Position numbers and translations under genes: made by a program
Shown here: positions 1 through 6,947 of the stretch, in pieces
Position numbering within the stretch: the first letter of the stretch is position 1
How the letters are laid out: each line of letters opens with the position of its first letter
Assembly: GCA_002162925.1 (NCBI GenBank)
Contig: MABC01000006.1
Span: forward strand, 1-32,892
Direction of reading: 5' to 3'
DNA from: Thalassotalea sp. 42_200_T64
GTDB lineage: Bacteria > Pseudomonadota > Gammaproteobacteria > Enterobacterales > Alteromonadaceae
DNA length: 32,892 nt
The notes under the pieces: model-generated
Told to the model about the DNA's origin: nothing
Databases searched by the model: none
Seen by the model: only the letters and a program-made list of their open reading frames with translations

Positions 1-97
1 TACTGATACCAATGATATGACAGGCGCTTTCTTGTGTGGCTCCCGAATCACAGGCTTCGGTGACTAACCTGACAATGTCCGCTCGTTCGTTGCTCAT
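1..97 (-). CDS. IS3-family transposase OrfB, N-terminal fragment (cut by window edge)
   Basis: Only the first 32 codons are inside the window. The reading begins MSNERADIVRLVTEA and continues to the window edge, typical of the start of an IS3 OrfB that would carry the DDE integrase core further on. The ATG overlaps the TGA of orfA, so translation is probably coupled. The assignment rests on position after orfA and the short N-terminus; the catalytic residues are not visible here. Confidence 0.65.
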   Translation of the reverse strand, partial: MSNERADIVRLVTEACDSGATQESACHIIGIS

Positions 98-435
98 AGT
101 GAGCTGTCCTCGTCGCTTCCCCAGATCTCGGTGACTTTTTTTTGGAGAACTAACAAGGCAGCGGTTTCTGCTAACGCTTTATCTTTACGATTTAATTCTT
201 TCTTTAACGCTTTGTTTTCATGCTTCAAGGTTTTAACTTCATTACGAGAAACGGGCTTGTTATCTGACTGACTTCCGTTAGCAAAATCAAGCTTCCACTG
301 CGCTACATGGTGAGGGTAAATACCCTGTTCACGACAAAGCTCGCTTAGTGCCTCATCATCGAGTGCACCACAGCTTATGATCATGTTAAGGCGTTCTTCT
401 AAAGTCCAATCCTGAGGGCGTTTCTCTTTTTTCAT
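94..435 (-). CDS. IS3-family transposase OrfA (helix-turn-helix subunit), probably 5'-damaged
   Basis: The 113-residue product has a helix-turn-helix-like stretch (about residues 25-48, ending in HHVAQWK) and a lysine-rich coiled coil (about 65-90, with KALKKELNRKDKALAETAA), both usual for IS3 OrfA proteins that bind the IS ends. The same frame stays open upstream to 621 and encodes a second helix-turn-helix (ILKEVADSLGIGLSSLARW), but no ATG, GTG or TTG occurs in it before 435. An ATG at 620 reads MSR in another frame, so the full protein would need a 2-bp deletion or 1-bp insertion near 610. The ATG at 435 may therefore be internal, making this a frameshifted pseudogene. Confidence 0.7.
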   Translation of the reverse strand: MKKEKRPQDWTLEERLNMIISCGALDDEALSELCREQGIYPHHVAQWKLDFANGSQSDNKPVSRNEVKTLKHENKALKKELNRKDKALAETAALLVLQKKVTEIWGSDEDSSL

Positions 436-700
436 GCTACTTACTTCGTTAGGTGAAATTGTTTCAAGTTCTTGATTCTTTGCTTGCTGTATCCAACGGG
501 CTAAAGATGATAAACCTATCCCTAATGAATCTGCAACTTCTTTTAAGATAGTATTATTTTGTCTATTTAATGCTTTTTCTACTGCTTGTTTTTTAAATGA
601 TTGAGTAAATCTCGACTCATTTTAATTACCTCTAACTAAGAATTAGAGGCGACAACTAGTCTGACACAGGGGGCAAGCCAAACCAAGCCTTCCGCTTTGT

Positions 701-733
701 GGCCAGACTGGCCTAATCTATTGTACGATTAGG
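701..733. other. Two overlapping short hairpins beside the IS end
   Basis: GGCCAGACTGGCC (701-713) is a 6-bp stem with a one-base centre, and CCTAATC/GATTAGG (712-733) is a 7-bp stem around an 8-nt loop. They share bases, so they could form alternative structures. No poly-T tract follows, so a terminator is not supported. The remaining 734-870 holds no gene I can support. Confidence 0.35.
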
Positions 734-870
734 TGAGAGTCGAAGTTCAAACTTTTCAGTTGTAATTTGAGCTAACAAAATTTATAAATTCCGAGAAATG
801 ATAAGGCCCCTTTAAACCAAAACCGTATTAGTCTACACTCCGCCCTATTACACCTATTGATTACAACAAT

Positions 871-1764
871 ATGATCAACCATATTAATTTTAGCGATATT
901 TCAGTAACTGAATGCCAAAGACTATTTCATGGCCGTGGCCATGCTTACCCTGGTTTTGAACACGTAAGTGTCGACTGGATACCACCGGTTGCATTAATCA
1001 CTATTTACAAAGAAGAAAGTGAGTCATGGCTAGCAGCTTATGCCGAGCAGCTGCTCGATAATATTGACGGTTGTAAAACAGTGAAGGTGCAGTTTAGATG
1101 CCGAGCTAAGGCGCCATATCAACTACTCGCTGGCGATGAAGTCACCGATTTAGTTGCCATTGAACACGGTTTAAAATATCAGTTACAGCTTGCTCACGCG
1201 CAAAATAACGGCATTTTTCTCGATATGAAAAATGGCCGTAAATGGGTGCAAGAACATAGCCAGCATAAAAATGTATTAAACCTGTTTGCCTATACCTGTG
1301 CATTTTCAGTGGCCGCGATTGCCGGTGATGCGAACAAGGTGGTAAACGTTGATATCAGCAAGTCTCCCTTAGCCAAGGGCCGGGACAATCACCGGCTGAA
1401 TCAGCACGATTTAACTAAGGTAAAATTTGAAGGTGTCGATATCTTTAAATCTTACAGTCGCTTAAAAAAACATGGCCCTTATGATTTATTGATTTCTGAT
1501 CCACCATCATTTCAAAAAGGCAGTGTCGATATTAAACGCGACTACCCGAAAATTATTCGTCGTTTGCCGCAACTGATGAATGATAAAGGATTGGTGATGT
1601 TATGTTTGAATTCGCCAGATTTAGACGAAAACTTTCTCATTGAAATGGTTGCCAAAGAATGTCCACAATGTGAATTAGTGGAACGCTTGCAACCGCCATC
1701 CGTGTTTAAAGAAGCGATGGCAGGCAAAGGCTTAAAGGTACTGATTTTTCAATATCACCAATAA
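871..1764 (+). CDS. Class I SAM-dependent methyltransferase, RlmI/RlmK-like (COG1092 type)
   Basis: The 297-aa protein has a Rossmann-type SAM-binding core. Motif I is VLNLFAYTCAFSVAA at residues 135-149, the acidic residue ending the next strand is D161, and DPPSF (210-214) corresponds to the N/DPPY-type catalytic motif of nucleic-acid methyltransferases. The order and the AYTCAFS and DPPSFQKG wording match the RlmI and RlmL C-terminal (RlmK) 23S rRNA methyltransferases. It lacks the PUA domain of RlmI and is shorter than either, so rRNA methylation is an inference and the target base is unknown. No good Shine-Dalgarno precedes the ATG; the start was kept because the conserved region begins soon after it. 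Confidence 0.8.
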   Translation: MINHINFSDISVTECQRLFHGRGHAYPGFEHVSVDWIPPVALITIYKEESESWLAAYAEQLLDNIDGCKTVKVQFRCRAKAPYQLLAGDEVTDLVAIEHGLKYQLQLAHAQNNGIFLDMKNGRKWVQEHSQHKNVLNLFAYTCAFSVAAIAGDANKVVNVDISKSPLAKGRDNHRLNQHDLTKVKFEGVDIFKSYSRLKKHGPYDLLISDPPSFQKGSVDIKRDYPKIIRRLPQLMNDKGLVMLCLNSPDLDENFLIEMVAKECPQCELVERLQPPSVFKEAMAGKGLKVLIFQYHQ

Positions 1765-1793
1765 GCCTTAAACAACATAAAGTTAAGGTCTGG

Positions 1794-2415
1794 CTAAACC
1801 ACCACGCGTACTGCCAAAAGAATAAGCACGATACCCGTAACTTTATCAATCATGCGGCTTTTGGCTTTCAATCGTTCCAGCACCGGCCCTCGAGATAAAC
1901 CAAAGGCGACCAAACAATACCAAATAGTATCAATACCACCTACGGTCAGCACCATGATCAACTTTTGCGCAAAACTGGCGTTCGCATCGACAAACTGACT
2001 AAACAAGGCTAAACAAGGCTAAGAAAAATATCGCCAGTTTCGGGTTTAAAAAAGCAATTAAAAAGCCATCGCGCCAAGCATTCATTGGCTCTTTCGTTTC
2101 ACCGTTGGTATTGGCTAAATCTAACTTACTGTCTTTACTGCTGAGCGCCTTATAGGCCAAATACAATAAAAACGCGGCGCCGCCATATTGAATAGCTTGA
2201 AAGATTAATGGCGATTGGATGAGCACCAAGCCAATCCCCGTAAGTACAATGGCGGCATAAAGTGCAACCGCCAAACCATGACTGATTGCCGTACCGAGAC
2301 CTGAATATTGACCACCTAACATGGTATTGCGCACCACTAGTGCCAAAGACGGACCAGGTGACAAAGCGCCTAACATACAAACCAGCGCTAAAGATAACCA
2401 CAATTGCAATTCCAT
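1794..2415 (-). pseudogene. LysE/RhtB-family amino-acid exporter, disrupted by a 10-bp tandem duplication
   Basis: Codons from 2415 give a LysE-type N-terminus with the family sequence GALSPGPSLALVVRN near residue 20, then hydrophobic segments ending FLALFSLV and a stop at 1999. A second frame (1794-2006) supplies the missing C-terminal half, starting FSQFVDA and ending in a membrane segment. The break coincides with two tandem copies of AAACAAGGCT (2001-2010 and 2011-2020). Removing one copy restores one 203-codon frame, the normal length for this family of inner-membrane amino-acid exporters. The gene is therefore recently inactivated, reversibly switched, or carries a sequencing error. GAGAG lies just upstream of the ATG. 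Confidence 0.85.
2001..2020. repeat. 10-bp perfect tandem duplication inside the LysE-family gene
   Basis: AAACAAGGCT occurs twice back to back. The unit is not a multiple of three, so gain or loss of one copy turns the exporter frame off or on. Confidence 0.9.
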
Positions 2416-2468
2416 AAACTCTCAACGACTCAATTAATTCTCAAGGAGTATATAATATTGCCTAGGTC

Positions 2469-3341
2469 TTATAAAGATTTCCGTATTCGCATAAAAGCAG
2501 CAAATCGAGGTTTTCCGCCACGAGTAAAGCCCCAATACTTATAGGTAATGATAGTACCAATGGCTGGTGGATTTCGTCTTTGTTGGTCGCTAAAACCGCT
2601 ACCAATTTTAAACACTGTACCTTTCGGGGTTTGCACGATAAGTGCACCCAAAAGTCCTGCATATTTACCTTTTCCCTGGGTATGCCCAATCACTTGAGCT
2701 TCACTGTCTTGAAAGGCCTTTAATTTTAATAAATTATCCGTTCTGCCAGTATGGTAATAGGCGCTTTGTTTATGTAACATCAGCCCTTCGCCACCACGGT
2801 TAATGACTTTAGTCAGTAAATTTTCAAGCTTCTCAGTTGAGCTTAATTTGATTTGTTGGATCATCTTCAAATATGGTGAATCATTACCGGCAATAAGCTG
2901 CTGCATCATAGTTACCCGCTCGGCAAACGGGCCTTGATAAGCAGGCATATCAAAAATCATATAGCGTACATCTTGCCAACCCTGGTGTGCATTAAGGCGA
3001 GAGACAACACTTAAGGTTTCAGCAAACATTCCTCTCGCAATCCAGAGTTCACCATCGAGTGCCGTTGGCGGAAATTGCTCAGTAAACCAATTTGGCGCAG
3101 AAAATTTATTGCCGGTCCTGGATAACAATTGTTTGCCATCCCAATAACCGCGAACACCATCGAGTTTTTCGCTGACGTAATAATCGCCAATATTTATTCC
3201 CGCACGATAAACTTTACCATGCTGCAACTTTGGCAATGTTGTATCGGGTACAAATGGCATCGTCTTGGCTTGGGTAATAAATTGGCAGCTAATGAAACTG
3301 AGCAAGCAAATAATGAATCTAAAGTTAGGCTTTGTGTTCAT
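2469..3341 (-). CDS. Exported ATP-dependent DNA ligase, LigE-like
   Basis: The 290-aa protein begins with a signal-peptide-like hydrophobic segment (about residues 8-25). The nucleotidyltransferase core follows: motif I KLDG at 59-62 with K59 as the adenylated lysine, RGYWDG after it, motif III-type DGELW at 95-100, motif IV EGLML at 185-189 and motif V LLKLK at 204-208. The C-terminal OB-fold contains KIGSGFSDQQR and ends GKPRFAAFMRIRK. Absence of any extra DNA-binding domain and the small size match LigE, a minimal bacterial ligase with a leader peptide thought to act on DNA in the periplasm. It stands alone, without competence genes beside it. Confidence 0.9.
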   Translation of the reverse strand: MNTKPNFRFIICLLSFISCQFITQAKTMPFVPDTTLPKLQHGKVYRAGINIGDYYVSEKLDGVRGYWDGKQLLSRTGNKFSAPNWFTEQFPPTALDGELWIARGMFAETLSVVSRLNAHQGWQDVRYMIFDMPAYQGPFAERVTMMQQLIAGNDSPYLKMIQQIKLSSTEKLENLLTKVINRGGEGLMLHKQSAYYHTGRTDNLLKLKAFQDSEAQVIGHTQGKGKYAGLLGALIVQTPKGTVFKIGSGFSDQQRRNPPAIGTIITYKYWGFTRGGKPRFAAFMRIRKSL

Positions 3342-3483
3342 AGAAAATCCTTTTTCTGAATGAGCAGATCTTTATTTTAGTCAATATTTGGTGTTTCCTG
3401 CAGTTATTTAGCAAATTTATTTATCGCACCTACACTAAAATGTAGGCTGACTTAGCCATGGACCAATAAACAAGGAGTGTTTT

Positions 3484-3741
3484 ATGTTCAGGATCATCAT
3501 ACTCGCCAGCATCATTTGCCTATCTTGCTCAGCGGCAGCTAAACCTAATTGTCAGTATTACCTTATTCAACTTAAAAAAGTACAAAGTCAGTTGCGTGCA
3601 GGTTATACCGTCGAACAAGGGGAAAAACTTAAGAAAAAAGAAAAACACGCCCGCAAGTTATGGTGGCTATGCAGTAAAAATATGCTGACCAAGGCAGAAT
3701 TGAAGCGGTTAAAGCAACGACAAAGTAGTAAAAAACACTAA
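3484..3741 (+). CDS. Small secreted basic protein, function unknown
   Basis: The 85-aa product starts with a clear signal peptide (about residues 1-19, cleavage likely after SAAA). The mature part is short, lysine- and arginine-rich and contains two cysteines (in PNCQYY and WLCSKN) that could form a disulfide in the periplasm. AAGGAG lies eight bases before the ATG, which supports real translation. I do not recognise the family. Confidence 0.65.
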   Translation: MFRIIILASIICLSCSAAAKPNCQYYLIQLKKVQSQLRAGYTVEQGEKLKKKEKHARKLWWLCSKNMLTKAELKRLKQRQSSKKH

Positions 3742-3902
3742 TATGGCTGAGATTGAAATCTCAATGAAATAGATAACAGTTTGTTTTAACTGTAATTTAT
3801 TTTACTGGCATGAGCTTTGCTTTTATTTTCATTAAACAATGTAAATTAACAATGTAAATGAATCATCTACCTGAATTTGATTAGATTAAAGAAGCGAAAA
3901 TT

Positions 3903-4133
3903 ATGCAACAGTTAAAAACCAAAGCTATCAGTGTACTGGGCGGAATTATTTTATTGATTGGGATTATCTTTTTGGTATTACCCGGCCCGGCGATTTTGTT
4001 TATTCCTGTAGGCTTGGCAATGCTAAGTTTTGAATATCCGATGGCAAAAAAATGGCTCAGAAAATATCAACGCTATTCAAGTAAGGCGGCTAATAAAATG
4101 GATGGCGTAGTGCGAAAATTAAAACGTGCTTAA
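3903..4133 (+). CDS. PGPGW-type small inner-membrane protein
   Basis: The 76-aa protein has two adjacent hydrophobic segments (about residues 9-27 and 30-44) separated by LPGPA, followed by EYPMAKKWL and a basic tail. This matches the small putative transmembrane family named for its PGPGW motif, here in the variant form PGPAI. Function in the family is not established. It is monocistronic and followed by a strong terminator at 4173-4213. Confidence 0.7.
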   Translation: MQQLKTKAISVLGGIILLIGIIFLVLPGPAILFIPVGLAMLSFEYPMAKKWLRKYQRYSSKAANKMDGVVRKLKRA

Positions 4134-4172
4134 CAGAATCTAATATCTCTTAATCAAATTGATATTGCCACT

Positions 4173-4213
4173 AAACGAAAAAAGGCCCGCTATAGAGCGG
4201 GCCTTTTTCGTTT
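4173..4213. terminator. Bidirectional intrinsic terminator
   Basis: GGCCCGC/GCGGGCC pair around a short TATAGA loop, with A-runs on the left and T-runs on the right and the outer AAACGA/TCGTTT also pairing. It can end the PGPGW gene on plus and the DUF3581 gene on minus. Confidence 0.9.
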
Positions 4214-4242
4214 AAAAAATTGCCGATTAGCGGATATTCCGG

Positions 4243-4965
4243 CTAGTTTTTATTGGCGTAGTATTCATCTTTTATGGCGTAAAAGCGGGTGTTTACCTCG
4301 CTCATTTTCTCACTGCAATATTCACGTAAAGCGCTTAACACCATATATTTAATGCCATGACCAACGACTTTGCCGTTACTTAACAGATCAAATTTCAGTT
4401 TCGCCTGACCACGTTTGCCATCAACGGTTAATATCGTTTCCTGTTCATTCAATTGCAATGAAACTTCCGTTAAATCCAGGGTGTCGAGATCAATTTCCAT
4501 GCTCTGGTACATGATCATTGGCCGTGCAGGATTGATCATTACATTATTCTTTTCCATCAAATGGCCAAGAATTTGCGGGAAGGTATGACCGGAGAATTCA
4601 ACATAGGAGCGGATCAAAGAGTCGATTAAGGTGGTACATTTACTGTGTTCACCCGATACGGCGTAGTTCATGTACTCTTTGCCATTTTCGTCAAGTACCT
4701 GGGCGCTTTCAGCTACTTCGGTAGGAAACGCTAAAGCGACGGTATCTGTTACCATGCCGGAAAAATTGAAGGTCATTTTCGAGTTGAGACCAGATTTGGC
4801 CAAAATAATCGAAAATAGTAAATCACCAGGTACGCAAAAACGCTTGGCATCAACGTTGTGAATAGGATTAAAATCATCAGCGATTTCTTTGGCAAAGTCG
4901 CTCGCTTGTTGACGAGTAAAACTAACCCTTTGATTTTCTTCGCTATAATACTGCTCAATAAACAT
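4243..4965 (-). CDS. DUF3581 family protein, possibly hotdog-fold
   Basis: The 240-aa sequence matches my recollection of DUF3581, a conserved gammaproteobacterial family (start MFIEQYYS, then QQASDFAKEIADDFNPIH). Residues 31-47 read DFNPIHNVDAKRFCVPG, which resembles the D-x-N-P-x-H plus downstream glycine signature of MaoC-like (R)-enoyl-CoA hydratases. A second half (about 150-215) is rich in beta-strand-like sequence, so a double hotdog is conceivable. No neighbour suggests a pathway. The family name is fairly certain; any lipid-related activity is inference. Confidence 0.75.
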   Translation of the reverse strand: MFIEQYYSEENQRVSFTRQQASDFAKEIADDFNPIHNVDAKRFCVPGDLLFSIILAKSGLNSKMTFNFSGMVTDTVALAFPTEVAESAQVLDENGKEYMNYAVSGEHSKCTTLIDSLIRSYVEFSGHTFPQILGHLMEKNNVMINPARPMIMYQSMEIDLDTLDLTEVSLQLNEQETILTVDGKRGQAKLKFDLLSNGKVVGHGIKYMVLSALREYCSEKMSEVNTRFYAIKDEYYANKN

Positions 4966-5100
4966 TGTTTAATATTTCCCTTACCTGATGCGTGTTTGCG
5001 GGGCGTAGTTTAGCAGCGAATGCGATGTAAATCGAAGTTTAATCTACTAAGCAGACCACGAAGACATGTGATTAGCCGCAAATAACCTTATTTTCAGTAA

Positions 5101-5364
5101 TTAAGCTGCTTTAGCCGCAATTAGCTGCAACTTTTGCTTTTTCTTCAGCTTCTTAATTGCCATTTCTCTTTTTGTGGCTGAAGATCGACATTGACATTGC
5201 TCTTGATGCACCATTTTAACCGGTAAGCGGTTGCGAGTATATTTAGCCGATTTCACCCCTCCCTGGTTATGTTCCAATAATCGCCTTTCAACATCGGTAG
5301 TAATGCCAGTGTACAAACTGTTGTCGCTACAATGTAAAATATAAACAAACCAGGGTTTTGCCAT
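5101..5364 (-). CDS. GIY-YIG nuclease superfamily protein (YhbQ-like)
   Basis: The 87-aa protein consists of one GIY-YIG domain. WFVYILHCSDNSLYTGIT (residues 5-22) gives the VYI...YTG core, followed by ERRLLEHNQG carrying the conserved arginine and by a later glutamate in KREMAIKKLKK. Stand-alone proteins of this size are common in bacteria; YhbQ-type members are linked to DNA repair or remain uncharacterised. The C-terminus is very basic, consistent with nucleic-acid binding. It is divergent from arfB, about 107 bp away. Confidence 0.85.
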   Translation of the reverse strand: MAKPWFVYILHCSDNSLYTGITTDVERRLLEHNQGGVKSAKYTRNRLPVKMVHQEQCQCRSSATKREMAIKKLKKKQKLQLIAAKAA

Positions 5365-5471
5365 TTATTAATGTTCTCATTATCGTTATTATGGGCTGAT
5401 ACCAATGTTTAACTGTTGTTTTCATCAAATCACCCACAGCGCTTTTGCATGGTAAAAAGGATCATTAAACT

Positions 5472-5885
5472 ATGATAGTTATATCAAATCGGCTGGTAAT
5501 TAACGAGCAAGAACTCGAATTAAATGCCATCAGAGCCCAAGGTGCCGGCGGCCAGAATGTCAATAAAGTGTCTTCTGCCATTCATTTACGCTTTGACGTA
5601 AAAGCCTCAACCATTAGCGATGAATATAAAGAAAAAATTTTAAGCCTTAATGATAGCCGCATCAACAAAGATGGGGTGATCATTATCAAGGCACAATCGT
5701 TTCGCACCCAAGAGAAAAATAGAGCAGCAGCAATTGAACGCTTAATCGAACTACTCACGCCAGTGACCATAGTACAAAAAAAAAGGCGAGCGACAAAGCC
5801 AACGAAAGCATCACAGCGAAGACGTATGGATAGTAAAAACAAGCGCGGTCAACTGAAAAGCGGTCGCGGTAAAGTTAACTATTAA
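5472..5885 (+). CDS. arfB: Alternative ribosome-rescue factor ArfB (YaeJ)
   Basis: The 137-aa protein is a single release-factor catalytic domain with the GGQ motif at residues 26-28 (in RAQGAGGQNVNKVSSAIHLR), which hydrolyses peptidyl-tRNA in the ribosome. The C-terminal tail (about 100-137) is strongly basic (KKRRATKPTKASQRRR), as in ArfB, where it enters the empty mRNA channel of stalled ribosomes. Length and sequence follow E. coli YaeJ closely. There is no codon-recognition domain, so it is not RF1 or RF2. DUF2797 follows 33 bp downstream on the same strand, so the two may be co-transcribed. Confidence 0.93.
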   Translation: MIVISNRLVINEQELELNAIRAQGAGGQNVNKVSSAIHLRFDVKASTISDEYKEKILSLNDSRINKDGVIIIKAQSFRTQEKNRAAAIERLIELLTPVTIVQKKRRATKPTKASQRRRMDSKNKRGQLKSGRGKVNY

Positions 5886-5918
5886 TAAGCTAATTATAAA
5901 CAAAGAAACAGAGCAATT

Positions 5919-6749
5919 ATGAGCACAAATACCCTTACCGGTCATATCCGGAAAATGACATCGCAACTAATCGATGGGCAGGTGGAATATCAATTACCGC
6001 TATCAGAGCACTCATTGGCGTTAAACCCGTTAATTGGCAAACAGCTTACCCTGACCCACAGCGGCAAAATTAATTGTATGGAGTGTGGGAAAAAAACCAA
6101 AAAGAGTTACTCACAAGGGTTTTGTTATCCCTGCATGATGAAGCTTGCCAAATGTGACATGTGCATTATGAAACCAGAAACTTGTCACTTTGCCCAAGGC
6201 ACATGTCGTGAACCCGAGTGGGGAGAAGCGAATTGTTTCGTGCCGCATTTCGTGTATTTGGCCAACACCACTGCCATTAAAGTTGGTATTACCCGCCATA
6301 CGCAACTGCCAACACGCTGGATAGATCAAGGAGCTAATCAGGCGTTACCAATATTCAAAGTAAGTACTCGCTTACAGTCAGGTCTAGTTGAAATAGCATT
6401 AGCCGAGTTTATCTCCGATAAGACCAATTGGCGAAATATGCTAAAAGGCAAAGCAGAGTCTATTGATTTAAAAGCAAAAGCGGCTGAATTAATCCCACAA
6501 ATAGAACAGCGTCTGGCCGAGATTAAATTAAAGTTCGGTGAAGATGCGGTGCAGAGATTGGATGAAGAAGTGGTGGAAATTGATTTTCCAGTATTAGAAT
6601 ACCCAACGAAAATAAGCTCTTTTAACTTCGATAAAACAGCCACCGTTGGCGGCACGCTAATGGGTATTAAAGGTCAGTACTTGTACTTTGATACTGGCGT
6701 TATCAATATGCGAAAATTCACTTCCTACGAAATTACCGCAAGTTATTAA
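5919..6749 (+). CDS. DUF2797 family protein with zinc-finger cysteines and GIY-YIG-like segment
   Basis: The 276-aa protein has an N-terminal beta-rich part and a dense cysteine region: C53, C56, C69, C72, C79, C82, C89, C96 and C106, arranged as CxxC pairs able to bind metal. Residues 111-139 read FVYLANTTAIKVGITR...RWIDQGA, with Y113, VG at 122-123, R133 and E158 spaced like the GIY-YIG nuclease core. The family is recognised as DUF2797 and is uncharacterised. The position right after arfB suggests, without proving, a link to translation or RNA. Confidence is high for the family and low for any function. Confidence 0.8.
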   Translation: MSTNTLTGHIRKMTSQLIDGQVEYQLPLSEHSLALNPLIGKQLTLTHSGKINCMECGKKTKKSYSQGFCYPCMMKLAKCDMCIMKPETCHFAQGTCREPEWGEANCFVPHFVYLANTTAIKVGITRHTQLPTRWIDQGANQALPIFKVSTRLQSGLVEIALAEFISDKTNWRNMLKGKAESIDLKAKAAELIPQIEQRLAEIKLKFGEDAVQRLDEEVVEIDFPVLEYPTKISSFNFDKTATVGGTLMGIKGQYLYFDTGVINMRKFTSYEITASY

Positions 6750-6772
6750 CGAATAAAGCTAACCATTATTTT

Positions 6773-6800
6773 CCCTGACAGGGCTATGTGCTCGTCAGGG
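6773..6800. other. Hairpin after DUF2797 gene
   Basis: CCCTGAC and GTCAGGG pair around a loop of about 14 nt. No clear T-run follows on either strand, so it may be a weak terminator or an mRNA 3'-end stabiliser. Confidence 0.35.
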
Positions 6801-6947
6801 ATTAAAATATGGCGTGCTTCTTTTTGGTTACAATTAATATCTTAATTTGGGTTTTTTCTCTTCTCTTGAAAAGGTATAGTAACACCTGCGCTAAGCAGGC
6901 TCGGATATTCGCCTGCATTCAATAAAAATATAAACTATGGATTAGTT

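Larger units (their letters stand above)
1..666 (-). mobile_element. IS3-family insertion sequence, partial (runs off the window start)
   Basis: The minus strand carries orfA (94-435) followed by orfB, whose ATG at 97 overlaps the orfA stop in an ATGA, which is the two-gene layout of IS3-family elements. The outer end is near 666: read on the minus strand the element begins TGTCAGACTAGTTGTCGCC, and the TG start fits the family. The other end lies outside the window, so the inverted repeat and target duplication cannot be checked. A short hairpin (CTCTAA/TTAGAG, about 631-650) sits between the tip and orfA. The orfA 5' end is out of frame, so this copy may be inactive. Confidence 0.75.

Noticed and set aside
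2150..2425. 91-codon open frame overlapping the LysE-family gene
   Set aside because: It is in another frame of the same strand as the exporter and its product shows no protein-like pattern.
3751..3766. TGAGATTGAAATCTCA hairpin after the small secreted protein gene as a terminator
   Set aside because: Stem of six A/T-rich pairs and no T-run, so termination is unlikely; it only echoes the TGAGAT motif seen elsewhere.
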